From: Parasponia andersonii
Taxonomy: Eukaryota > Streptophyta > Magnoliopsida > Rosales > Cannabaceae
Assembly: GCA_002914805.1 (NCBI GenBank)
Contig: JXTB01000552.1
Span: 89,955 to 153,954 of the forward strand
Reading direction: 5' to 3'
DNA: 64,000 bases
Part shown: positions 1 to 10,762 of the stretch, one piece after another
How the letters are laid out: every line of letters begins with the position of its first letter
How positions within the stretch are numbered: the first letter of the stretch is position 1
Notes under the pieces: generated by a model
Databases searched by the model: none
What the model was told of the DNA's origin: nothing
Seen by the model: only the letters and a program-made list of their open reading frames with translations
Position numbers and translations under genes: made by a program

Positions 1-934
1 CCCAAACCACGGTTAAATCCCTTGCTAAGAGTTGCTCCTGCAGTATAAAATTGCCAACAAATAAGCCAAACACAAACATGTATCACTTCATTCCATTCAC
101 AATTTTTTCGTTCTTATTTTTTTTTTTCGGTCAAAGAGGGAAAAAGAAGTATAGTATTTCAAGTTGAGAAAGCCAACGGTCACCTCAATAAACAAAGCAA
201 AACGAAAACCAAGTACAAAACTATTTGCTAGCAGGAAAAGAAATACTTTCCCATTAAAGAAGAATTTCTCGAAAGACACTCTTTGACTTCAAAATTTTTT
301 TTTTGGATATAAAAAAAAAAGGCAATTGACATATGGGTCAGAACCAGGCCATAATATAAAACTCTGCTTTCACAATCATGAGCTCCACCATAGGCACAGT
401 CTCTCAGATTCTATCTCTCCACCTTTTAGACCTTGTAAAAGAAACTGTACTTTTGTTCTAATAAATAATCTCCAAACCCAATTCATAAAAAGTCAAATCG
501 GGAAGAAAAGAAAAGAAGGTACCTATACTGAACTCGAAGACGACGACAACGGTTAGAATGGCCCAAATGGAATATCGGCTCAAATCCTTAAAGGGTTCTC
601 TGAGATAAATCAGCAACGAAATGAGGGAGAGAGCCAGAGCCATCTTGGCCGAGAAGATGATCTTTCTCGGATCTGACATGCCCATCTCCCAAGCCTTAGA
701 CGAAACATCTTGAACGGTACGGACCCAACTGACGAACCAATCGGAAATGGATCGGGAAGAGCATGAGCAGCAACGAGGAGAAGAAGAAGAAGAAGGAGGA
801 GACGCATCAGGGTTCTCTTCATCGCCTTGTATGGGGACGAAGCCCCCCAGCTCCGAATACCCTTTGTTCATCGATAACAACCTCTCTCGTTTCTCCGCGA
901 AACTGTACCTGAACGAGCCCAGCTTGGCCGCCAT
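1..934 (-). CDS. ALMT: Aluminium-activated malate transporter (ALMT9/ALMT4-like), 5' part: exon 1 523-934, exon 2 from 37 to beyond the window edge
   Basis: ALMT proteins are plant anion channels; the ALMT9/ALMT4 clade acts at the vacuolar membrane in malate or chloride flux. Exon 1 encodes 137 residues plus one base: an N-terminus starting MAAKLGSFRYSFAEKRERLL, a Ser/Cys-rich linker, KAWEMGMSDPRKIIFSAK, a membrane segment (about ALALSLISLLIYL) and SIWAILTVVVVFEF, all typical of the family. The donor GTACC lies just after 523. The acceptor ctgcag ends at 38, and exon 2 resumes in frame as GATLSKGFNRGLG, the conserved ALMT continuation. The intron is 38-522 (485 bp). I chose the start at 934 because family similarity begins there, although the frame is open to an upstream Met at 1003. 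No stop or frameshift is seen. The rest lies left of the window. Family assignment is firm; subclade and location are inferred. Confidence 0.93.
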
Positions 935-1420
935 GGCTGTAAAACTTGAAAAGAAAATCCCTGAAAAGACTCGGAAAATCTTTACAAAATTATAAATATT
1001 CAAATATGGAACATTGTTGTGTGGCGAATAGGAAAAAATGGCTTTAGTTTCAGATAAAGTGAAAATCGGAGAATATATATGCGTATTTATATTTATTTAT
1101 TTATTTGTCGTATTAGAGAATAAACTAGAAGTTAAGAATAGGATCTAAATATGTGAGAGGGGGAATTAATCATGAATTGGGGTTGGGAAACGACGTCGTT
1201 GAAAATGGCTAAAGTAACTGCAAATAATAATATGAGAGATAGGCGGGCAGGGCATGTGGGGTACAGTGTACGGTACGTCATACGTGTCGCCATAACTGGA
1301 AATTGACAATTATGACGAGAATAAGTCTGGTTTGGCGTGGGCCCGCCTATTCTGACTGACGGTTAGGGGGGTGTGGACACGTGGGCCAATGAGGGAGCAG
1401 TGGGACCATCGCTCTAAGGT
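935..1420 (-). promoter_or_regulatory. Probable ALMT promoter and 5' UTR
   Basis: A TATAAATA box reads on the minus strand at 1084-1091, about 150 bp before the ATG. Further upstream are a perfect 12-bp palindrome AACGACGTCGTT with an ACGT core (1189-1200), further ACGT cores near 1275-1290, and a G-box/ABRE-like CACGTG at 1378-1383 within GGACACGTGGGCC. TGGGCC-type elements and a CCAAT sequence lie next to it. Such ACGT sites usually bind bZIP or bHLH factors. That the channel is ABA- or stress-regulated is an inference from these motifs only. Confidence 0.5.
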
Positions 1421-2730
1421 CGCAAACCAGATGTTCGTGGCCCCTTTATGGTGCTACCGTACCACCGACTCTGCTTTGACTCTTGGGCTGGCCTTACCAG
1501 AGCGCATATTGGACATTACTGTGTAACTAGACACTACCGATTGTTCATGAAATTATTCTTGGATTTGCGATTGGGGTTATTTTTTGTAATTTTACTCTCT
1601 TTCGTTTTCCAGAGATGGAAAAAGAGGATTTTATATAGCCGAAGAAGAATATTTACACCTACTCCCCTTACTTTTGTCATTACTAGTTGAATTTTGAAGT
1701 TCATACAATAAAGAACGTACGGAGAAAATTATAAGGAAAAAAAACACTACAATTCTTAGAATTTAATGGTTATAGGAAGTATTAGTTAGTTCACAATTAT
1801 TGAAACAAATTCTCAAGTTAGGAGGATTTGAAAGTTTATAAATATCAAATAGGTTGTGTCATATCATATTATATTAAACACGAAGAATTCATGCTTAGTT
1901 CAATGAAATATTGTGTCGTATTTGTGCTAATTTATAATCGACAAATTTATGATTTTGGATAGCTTTATCTAAAAAAGAAAAGATAATTCGAAAAATATGG
2001 TTCTTAAAAATGATTTAAGTTTTATATTATTCTACCAACAAAGAAAGTCTAAAATAGAGCCTCCAAAATGTGATGCATTTTTGTAAATAAGCCTCCTCTT
2101 TTTCTTAAGGAAATAAACCTTCTTTTTTAAACAAATTTATATATTAGTAATTGTGAGAAATGTATTAAAAAGAAACTTGGCGTGGCACGCTGGTGGCTGA
2201 TGTGCTTGTTTGAGGACCGTTCTTCTTCTTCTTCTTTTAAATATTCTTTTATTTCTTTTCCTCTTTCTTAATAATTTTTCCATTTCACTATTTTTTTCAA
2301 ATTTTGTTTTTCTCTTCTTCTTTTTTTTTTTTTTTTTGCCCCAATTCTTCGTTTTCCATGTTCACTTTTTTCTCTCTTTTTTTTAAAAAAAAAAAAATGA
2401 AACGTTGACTCTTTTTTTTTTGGGCTATATCGAAGAATGTCATTTTTTAGGCCCAAAATTAGTAAATGATCCAGACTTGAAACTTATTGGTAAATGGTTA
2501 ACCTTATAGGTAGATGACCCAATCACATATACGTTGGAATTATATACCCAAAATGTCATTATTAGAACCCCAAACCTTCAACCAGATTACCAAGCTCCCA
2601 ATTGTCGCTCTCATTCATTCATTTTGTTTATCTAACAATCTTTTCTTGCTAATTTTCTCATAACTCATATACTAGTGACCGTAAAAGCTTGAACCACAAC
2701 TTTCCAACATTCATCGGCTCCCTTTATCTT
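1421..2730. other. Intergenic, no gene recognised
   Basis: AT-rich DNA with a long pyrimidine/T-rich tract and an A-run around 2220-2430. The short open frames here (for example 1448-1690 plus and 2268-2456 minus) are low-complexity or resemble no family I know. No RNA gene is apparent. Confidence 0.5.
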
Positions 2731-3367
2731 ACATGGCAAAACGGGTTAGCCAAATGGGCTGACCCACGAGCTAGCCCGGCCCACATTAAAACGGGGTGCG
2801 GGTCGATTCGGCTTTAGGGGTAGGACTGGGTTGGGTCTAGATTTCTAGGCTTCAGGCCAAGTTGGCCCATCAATTTTTTTTTTAATTTTTTAAATAAATT
2901 TAAATATAAAATTTTTTCTAATACTTATAAATATTTATTCCTTTTTTTTTCATACTTTAAAATTTCAATTTAATTCTAAATAATTTTTTAAATATTTTTA
3001 TTTTAAATATTTTTTTATCAACTATTCAACTTATATACTTTTTAGTTTTAGTTTATTTAATTATTTATAAATTTTATCAATAGGAAAAAAATAACATATT
3101 ATTTATTTTGTTATAAATTTTATTTTTAAATTTCTAATATTTGTAACTAATTATATAAATACTAATCTTATTTTTTAAAAAAATTTTAGTTTTTTAATCT
3201 AAGCCAAAATGGGCCGGTACGAGCCGAGCCCGCCTAAAGCTCGGGCAAGCTTACGAGAGTCAAGCTGAGCTCAATTTTTAAAATCCTGGCATGGTCTGGC
3301 CCATTTTCACTCCCAAGTTCGTTTGGGCGGGACAGGCTAGGTCAGTCTACCCATTTTGCCATCTCTA
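2731..3367. mobile_element. Probable non-autonomous hAT-like element (about 640 bp)
   Basis: The ends are inverted copies. The left end reads ATGGCAAAACGGGT and the right end, reverse-complemented, reads GATGGCAAAATGGGT; GC-rich segments rich in GGGC/GCCC follow on both sides. The core (about 2870-3200) is almost pure A/T. This layout, and GATGGCAAAA-type termini, are common in plant hAT-derived non-autonomous elements. I see no coding sequence and could not identify an 8-bp target duplication, so the class and exact borders are inferred. Confidence 0.55.
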
Positions 3368-3398
3368 CATTCTAATGATAAAAATCAAAAGTCTAATA

Positions 3399-3524
3399 AA
3401 GATCCAAGTTTTGCCAATGAAAGATTGAAGGTGTGTTGTCAAAGATTGAAGGTACACCAATGAAGATCGAAGTTTCATCACTGTAGATTAAAGGTTTATC
3501 GATGAAGATCAAGGTCTATTGATG
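3399..3524. repeat. 21-bp minisatellite, about six degenerate copies
   Basis: Units start at about 3399, 3421, 3442, 3463, 3485 and 3505, each close to AAGATTGAAGGTnnnnnnATG, with lengths of 20-22 bases. It lies just outside the hAT-like element and is not part of an open frame. Confidence 0.7.
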
Positions 3525-3730
3525 AACTACAGTGATCCAAATATATAAATTAGTTTTGAACTCATTTATTTTAGAAGCTAATGATACCAAAATTTGTACA
3601 CAAAACTTATACTAATAATGTGGTATCAATTTTCTAAAAGTGAGACTAAACTGTGTAAAATTGTGTGATTGGAAATAATACCAAATCATTTGTGTAAGCT
3701 TTTGATATCTCTAATATTATTCCTTTTTTT

Positions 3731-4727
3731 AGAAAAAATTGATTAAATATACCCAAAAATATACGGAGTTTGGGGGATACGTTCCCTTCAATAAATGTTT
3801 TAAATACACGCATAAATCCATCTGAAGTGACCTTAATAATTTTGACAATCTATCTATGACTAAGACCTATTCCAATTTTGCTACAAGCTATTACTTCAAA
3901 AATAAAAAATAAAAATTCTGGTGCCGACTTTGACATTTACAAAATTACAAGCTCAGATGGTGGCTACCTAAACACGTTATCACCACACTAGATAGAAGAA
4001 AAAACAGATGGATGAGAATGGAAAGGGAGAGAACGATAATCTTGCAGTCAAAAAGAAAAATCGTCGAAACGCAACAGAAGACTTGTTGAAACGCAATGGA
4101 AGAATTGTCAAAACTCTATCGAAAATGTCATCGAAACACTGTCAAAGATCTGTCGAAAATGAAAATGATCAAAACTCCATTGAAACACCATCTAAACTTC
4201 ATCAAACTTCCATCGAAAACTGTGTCGAAATCTGGCAAAATCCTATTGAAAATTTGTCGAGATGCCATCAAAACGAAAGACCATTGAAACAATATCAAAA
4301 TGTTGTCAAAATTTTCTATTCTCACCATCGAAAAGCAAATCCGTTGAAATCTGTTGAGATACCGTAAGATAAAAAGAAAAAGAGGTGAGACTTTGTAAGG
4401 ACTAAGAAAAGAGAAGTTGTGAAGAAAGAGAGTGAGTGATGCATGACTTCGATAGAACTATAGAGAGACTGAGAACGCGAAATTTGTCTTCATTGGAAAG
4501 GAGGCTGGTTTCGTCGAATTGGAGGAGATCGCAAAGAGAGTGGGTGGAATTGGAGAAGGAGAGATCGACAAAAATCGAGAGGTTACAGGAAGAATCTCAA
4601 ACACGTTTATGCCTCACACTTACTAAGGATGTTTTTCTCAAAAAGCATACATTTTAAAGAATTATTATCTAGAACATATGTGTCAAATTAGGAGGTCTAT
4701 GGAGCGTATTGAGTAAAATTTCTCATT
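3731..4727 (-). mobile_element. Probable non-autonomous relative of the 27-35 kb MULE
   Basis: Read on the minus strand from 4727, the sequence starts GAGAAATTTTACTCAATACG and goes on with CTCC...CCTCCTAATTTGACACATATG. This aligns by eye with the left terminus of the MULE at 27190 (AGAAATTAGGCCAAATATGC, then CTCTTTAATACCCTTATTTT). A pyrimidine-rich segment (about 4380-4620) and a dense array of TTTCGAT-type motifs (about 4060-4350) follow in the same order as in the MULE. The other end, 3731, starts AGAAAAAATT and matches only weakly. The frames at 4008-4367 and 4436-4657 are by-products of the array. There is no transposase and no convincing target duplication. Confidence 0.45.
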
Positions 4728-6157
4728 ATTTTATGGCTTTTTGGTATTACTAGTCCCCAACCTTGCACTCTTTGGAATATTATCGTCCTCACATATTGGC
4801 ATTCATTCTATTTTTATTGGCTGTTCCATCACTAGTATTACGAAATTATGGCATATTGGTCCTTTCCCTTTACTTCGATCATTAGCTATTTTGAAGGTTT
4901 TTATATAGAAATAAAAAGAAATTCCCCTTTGTTGAACTAGGAAAAAAAATGTTATTTAACAGCCCTGTAGCCTCTTATATTCTATTCTTAGGACGGGCGT
5001 AGGCCGAATAGTGAACGTGGACTCAAATAAATATAAAAGAGAAGGAGATATTAAATCTAGTAAAGGGAAGAAGAGCTTTAAAATCCTTTAAAATAATCTA
5101 CTTGCTCTTGCAAATTTCATGTCGTTTGAATTGAGAGAATTTATTTTACTTTCATTTTATAATGTATCAATTCTAATGTTTTCAAGAAATCTCATAATAT
5201 TTAAGTTATTTGTTGGTTCTCAGATTTTTTTTTTCCTTTACGAGTAATTTGCAATAAAAATCCTCAACAGGTCTTTGGCAGGTCCTTTCTTTTAAATCTT
5301 GGTATACTTAAATATCAATATTAGCCTTGGAAGGCCCTTGACGGAGAAGATTATGAATATATAAGTAATAATTTATGAGTTCAAAAGTACTAAAATGTTA
5401 GTTTGAAAATACCTTTAGGGCTTACAGACCTCTACTTAAATATTAATAATCTTCCTAGAGCATACCAAATGTCTTAAATATCGATAATCTTCCTAGAGCA
5501 TATTCAATGTGAGACATGAGGTGTTACAATCTTCTCCCATTAATGGTCTAGTGTCCACATTCAATTGTCCACATCACATTTCATTGTCTACATATAACCC
5601 CTATGGACGAGGTCCTCGTTCACCGTGATTCCAGCCTATGGCGACCTTCCAAAGCCCACACAAATATGGATTGGGTCAGCTCTAAATATTAAATGTAACA
5701 TTATTAGGGTATTTTTTGGATTCACAGACTATCACTTAAATATCTATAATCTTCTCAACATATACCCGATGTGGGACTTGGGGTGTTATAACTAGTCCAT
5801 ATACCAAAGCCATTTATATTATTTATTAAGATATATGTGCCTCATATCTCATGCTCTAGTCAGGTCAACGAAGTTGGGAGCTTAGGAAACATTTGTTAAG
5901 ATAAGTTTAGAAAAATTAGTATGATTATTTAATATAAGAAAAATTAGAGCTGCACTAATTAGCTTCTTTCTTTAATTACCTTTGAAAATTGCTTGTACCT
6001 AAATGCATTTATTCTAATAAGCATGTTCATTAATAGTAATATGTGAATTACCCCTTTATCATTTTGGACCATTTAAAGTATGTGACCAACAAAATAAGTA
6101 AACTATAAACCATTTACAAAATTAGAAATTTAATTTAATTAAAATTTTTGGAATTCT
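4728..6157. other. Intergenic with a degenerate LTR-like repeat at about 5400-5800
   Basis: No gene is seen. A motif of about 60-70 bp occurs twice in direct orientation (about 5420-5530 and 5725-5795): ACAGACnnnnACTTAAATAT, then nATAATCTTC and a terminal GTGnGACnTGnGGTGTTA. This resembles decayed solo-LTR or TRIM-type repeats of plant genomes, but no ends or primer-binding site can be defined. Confidence 0.4.
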
Positions 6158-7083
6158 AAAATTACCCCCAACTCGACTTTGGTCAAAAAATTTCGACCAA
6201 GCTAAAAAAGACAAAACTGAAAGAGATGGTATGAGGAAAATAGTTGATTATGTTCGAGTAGGGTCAAAATTTAATTACTATGATTAAAACTTTTAGACTA
6301 GTGGATTAACATAGTTGAAATTTTTTGATAGATAGCTCGATTTTGACTAAGATTGAAATTTTCTAACCATAGTTCAAAATTCGGTCAAAATGGCCGAGAG
6401 AAGCAGTAGAACAAGTTCGATTGCAATCAAACTTTTTCGACCTTAGTCGAGCAGAAGTGTTGCTATGATCAGGATCGGCGGTGGTGATAGGATGATCTAG
6501 GTGGCTGTAGGGGCAGAAGTAGTTTGGGGTTTGTTAGAAATGAATATATTTTAGGATTTATTAGAGAATCAAGTATTAAAGTAATTTTACATGTGTGATA
6601 TAGAAATAAAGATTAATTTTGAATTAAGGTATCGATTTAATGAATTAAGAAAAAATTTATTATAATCTAAACTATGTACAGTACATTTAATATTAATAGG
6701 TATCAGCACTTACGAGACTATTAAAGCCTCATAGTGAAAAAAGGAACTCATCCATAAATATTTTTAAAACTAATCCTCTATATATATCTATTCACTGAAA
6801 AATCTTAAAATATATTTTTTACCAAGAAATTCCAAACTGTTTTTTCTACGATAGCATCCTGCTATGAACATCGATCCTAGTCATGTCTCTATTTAATTAG
6901 GGTCAAATAATTTCGACTATAGTTGAACTTGATTGGTTGCCAATTCCAATTGTTTCGATCGTATTAAAAAAATTGATATCGATCGAATATAGTTGACTGC
7001 CTTCTCATTGTCGCCTTCTTCACTTTTGTCTTTTTGGACATGGTTGAAAATTTTCGATCGACGTCAAATTGGGGGTAGTTTTT
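6158..7083. mobile_element. TIR element, about 0.93 kb, non-autonomous
   Basis: The left end (6158 onward) reads AAAATTACCCCCAACTCGAC, and the right end in reverse complement reads AAAACTACCCCCAATTTGAC. The match continues for about 60 bp through a GnTCnAAAAnTTT stretch to AAAAAGACAAAA. The interior holds many short TTTCGACC/GGTCGAAA motifs in both orientations. No transposase is encoded and no target duplication is clear, so the superfamily is open. Confidence 0.65.
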
Positions 7084-8110
7084 GATGACTTTATTGTTAA
7101 TTATAAACTTGAAGTCTTCATAATAAAAAAATTAAATAAATTAGTGGGAATAATTAAATCTCAATGACAAATTAATTCATATTGATTGATTTCTTTTTTT
7201 CTAAGAAAAAAAAAATAATTTGAATTGATTTTGTCGGAGCATGTACTTGAGAAACTCATGCATATATATATATATATGGGGAAGCAAAAATGGTTTCCTA
7301 TGGGCTATTGATTAAGAAATTCGTTTGAGCTAAACTTGATTTATTCGACATGTTCCAAAATCTTATACAACTTTGAAATATCGGTCACATCCCTTTCTCT
7401 TTTTTTTTTTCGCAAATTAGTCCCCAGTGTTATTGTATGGTTGCATTGATGGCCCTTCTGTGAAAACAAATACCATCACTTATGCATTTATTAAGCAGGT
7501 GTGCCTGTCAAGAAGGGTGGTAGATGGTGGAATTTTGAACATTTTCTTATGACACAATAGATCAAGAAGTTTCAGCACGATAATGTGATTTGAAAGCCAC
7601 ATGGAATAAATGAGTTTGATTACTTATGGTAAAGTTCCCAACTCCTATTCACACTTTCTGGATAATATTAATGATGCGGTAGAATATTTAACATGTTTAT
7701 TTTTCAATTTATTTGGAAACCTAGGTAATATGGTAGGATACTCTTAATAACTTTTCTTAGTTTCCTTATCTCCTAATTTAGTTGGATCCCTTCCCGATTT
7801 CCATATACGTAACATGGCAGAATACCTATTGTAAATTTTTTTTCAATTTTTCCTGATATTGTAAGTAATGGGGTAGATACTTATAGTAAAATCTATAACA
7901 CCAAATCTCATATCTTGGATACTATAGGTACACCATAGATAATATAATAGGATACTTTTAGTTTTTTTTTTCCTTTTCAATTTACACATAAACCTAGGTA
8001 ACATGAGAGAATATCTAAGGTAATATTTATAACTTTTTTTTTTTTTCTAAATTTACTCGGATACCATAAGTATCCTTGATTCATAAGATATCTGGAAAGT
8101 TTGATATTTA
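7084..8110. repeat. AT-rich intergenic with a degenerate tandem region at about 7690-8110
   Basis: From about 7690 a loose motif recurs roughly every 80-100 bp: an ACCTAGGTAA- or GTAACATG-like phrase, then a GGATACT- or GAATACC-like phrase, then a T-rich run. Copies are seen near 7722, 7810, 7862, 7935, 8000 and 8060. They are too diverged for a firm unit. Nothing coding is seen between 7084 and 7690 apart from a short (TA)n tract near 7262. Confidence 0.4.
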
Positions 8111-8982
8111 TAGTAAATTTTCCAATGAAAAAGAAAAGAACAAAAACATTTTACACTCCTAGAAACCATAGATATATCAATCTGGAAACTTTTTTTTCTT
8201 CACACAAATAACTTTTTTTTTGCTAGAATTTTTTTTATAAAAAAGTTTGGGATATTTTCAAAACAATTGACCAGCCAGAAATTTTCATTTTTAAAAAAAA
8301 AAAATTATAATAGAAAATCAAATTTCCTTAATTTTTTTTAAATTAATTCAAATAGATGAATAAGTGTATCTACCAGATCGAGTTTAATCGGGCTGTAAAG
8401 ACCATGTCTCATGACATGAATAAATGAAGATTAGGCCTTCTTATTTCAAACAAATCCAGCCTAATAAGAGCCTAGAATTGGCCAAATTCGGCCTAAATTT
8501 GGCCGGGTTAGTTAGTTGAGCCATTATTTTGTACACGCTTAGGATTGACACGTATAAGTATTTTGGGTAACCACTTATCCCAAAAGTAATCTATATATAC
8601 GTAATTTCACGGTTATATTAGGTGAGTTTTTGCACAGATGAAATCAAGTTTTGGGACAAGGACATCACCAGAGGAGCAGAAAGGAGAATAAAGAGAAAAT
8701 TTAATCAACAACGAACACCGCCACCATCAGTATAAGGATGCGATAACGAAGAGAGAAGTAGAAGAGTAGGGAAAGTATTGTGATTTTGCATTCTACAAGT
8801 TGAAAGGGCAAAAGAGACATTTTATATTTAAACAAAGTGAAAAAGTCACAATAAATTAAAAACCATCATTATAAATAATTAGTTGGAAATAAAAAGTGGC
8901 AGTTCTTTTCTATATGTTACTACAATATTTATAAAAAATGTCCTTTTCCCACATCAATTTAAAAAATAGGTATATTTTTTAC
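8111..8982. other. Intergenic, no gene recognised
   Basis: AT-rich DNA with homopolymer runs. A slightly GC-richer patch at about 8370-8530 has repeated GGCC-containing words. No family or RNA gene is recognised. Confidence 0.4.
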
Positions 8983-9720
8983 GCTTATTTAAGTGTTGTT
9001 TGATAACATTTTTATTCTTTGTTCTTTTAAACACAAAAATAAAAGTACTCTTTCTTATTTGGTTTGTTGCATTTCAAAAACAAAAATGTGTTTGATAATA
9101 ATGTTGTACTTTTTTGTTTTCTAAAATAAAAAAATAAATACATATTTGGTAACTGGCACTTTTTACTTTTGAAAGTGAAAATTAAAATGAAGAGTAATAA
9201 AGGAAGAAGGAAGGAGAAAATAGGAGAGAGAAAAATTGGTATTTATCTAAATAAATTTCATAAGTGGTATTTTTCAAAATAAACTTTAAAAAGTGATTTT
9301 TTAAAATATTTTAGGATATTTTTGAAAAAATTGCCAAAATTTTCAATTATATTTTGAAAAATACCACATTTAAAATTTTTATTTTAAAAATACAACTTTT
9401 AAAAATATTTAGAAAAATACCACTTTTATATGAGACTAAAGAGATAACAGCAAGATAAATAGTGATAAGAGAGAAAATGTTTAGAGTAATTGTGACGTGA
9501 GTGTAGATATGTTTGAATTTTGATATTAACATTTCTACAAAATTATTTAAAAAAAATTTTGAAAGTAAGACAATTTTGTTTTCAAAATTTTAAAAATTTT
9601 GTTATCAAATAAAAAAAATAAAAAATAAAAATAGTTTTACCAAATATACTTTTGAAAAGTATTTCCACTTTTTTGATTAAAAAACAAAAAATTAGTTAAA
9701 TAAGTGGTTACCTAATAAGC
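8983..9720. repeat. MITE-like dispersed repeat, related in inverse orientation to 57010-57530
   Basis: The left end carries GCTTATT (8983) followed by AAGTGTTGTTTGATAACATT, and the right end finishes AATAAGC (9714-9720) after GTGGTTACCT. The ends are thus loosely inverted, and the TGTTTGATAAC/TnnGGTAAC wording is common at plant MITE termini. The 9000-9520 part matches the reverse complement of 57010-57530 over several hundred bases by eye. No coding sequence or certain target duplication is seen. Confidence 0.6.
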
Positions 9721-9853
9721 TCTTAATAAATAGCCTTTTCCTCATTTTATTTTGCTAAATAGCCATTTTCTAACAGATCAATTTTTTGTAAAATATCTCA
9801 CTTTTATTTTTGTATATCAATTTTATGTATATTATATCAATTTTGTTATTAGT

Positions 9854-9858
9854 ATATC
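9854..9858. repeat. Target-site duplication ATATC (left copy; right copy 22511-22515)
   Basis: The same five bases lie immediately outside both LTRs, as expected for LTR-retrotransposon integration. Host sequence on both sides is rich in ATATCAATTTT words, suggesting a pre-existing AT-rich repeat. Confidence 0.93.
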
Positions 9859-10667
9859 TGTGGGACCCATTCATAAAACATACACCACGTAGACGATTAA
9901 GTGGCAGAACAGGTCATAAGCGGGGTACACCGTCCGACACGTGTCCAGAGTGACTGATTAAAGGCCACGCGAGTCGCACGTGGTACCGCATAGGCCCATG
10001 GGCCATCCGAGGCTAGGGCCGAACCCATCCCAGACTCTAGATGGATTCGGCCCAGTCCGATTCTTACTTCGACAACTGGGGGTCGGGAGCCTCAAGGGTC
10101 TTCTGCCAGAATACCGTGGGAAGCAGCTCACCACTCCAGACCCAGACAGAAAATTTAATGCGATCCTGGGTAGGTGCGCGCATTGGGCAAGTCGTCCTGA
10201 TAGAGCGGCGGCTTGTCAAAATCTCACCCCCGATAGGCTAGAGTCGTAGGGGACGGCGAAAAACAGGCCGCGACGACGATGCAAGAGAGGTCACGGTAAT
10301 CACGACCCATGATTTCTGGAGTAAGTCATGATGGAAAAAGGTACTCGATCCTGAGATTGAGAGCCAGAAAGTTCCTAGTTCTAAGATTATACATATAAGC
10401 CTTGTTTCCTCCCTAAAGAGATATACAAGAGACAATACAGAATACAAAAAAAAATGTTTATAGAGAAAAACTAAATCCTTGCTATTCAATCTCAGGGATA
10501 AATCACTGACTTAATCATCGGAGAGTCTTTGCAGGTGGCCACCCCCGCCTCTCTATCTCAGCCCGAAGCTAAAGACATTCCGGGATAGTAAGGATACGTG
10601 GACAGTTGGTAGATACCTCGTCAGCAGTTCAGAGACACGTGGACGGCTGGTAAGAACAGCACCAACA
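9859..10667 (+). repeat. 5' LTR
   Basis: 809 bp, TG...CA ends. A possible TATA-like region lies near 10388 (ttatacatataagcc), followed by an A-run (about 10446-10454). It aligns along its whole length with 21706-22510. Confidence 0.95.
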
Positions 10668-10670
10668 GTT

Positions 10671-10689
10671 TGGTGCCATCTGTGAGAAC
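10671..10689 (+). other. Primer-binding site
   Basis: TGGTGCCATCTGTGAGAAC begins three bases after the 5' LTR. TGG is the complement of a tRNA CCA end, and TGGnGCCnTCTGTGnGAAC is a common PBS wording in plant gypsy elements. The primer tRNA is not identified. Confidence 0.8.
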
Positions 10690-10762
10690 CAGTTGAGCGC
10701 GAGAGAAGAAACAGGAGTCCTACGATTGCGCTCTCCCCGAATAAAAGGCCATACAACGTCGA

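Noticed and set aside
458-1003. Met at 1003 as the ALMT start
   Set aside because: Family similarity begins at the Met at 934; the extra 23 residues would lie in the 5' UTR and look non-coding.
4008-4367. 119-codon plus-strand frame
   Set aside because: It is a translation of the repeated TCGAAAnnTCATC array of a transposon end, with low-complexity composition.
9980-10756. Frames inside the 5' LTR (and 22091-22291 in the 3' LTR)
   Set aside because: LTRs are non-coding; the frames are chance openings repeated in both LTRs.
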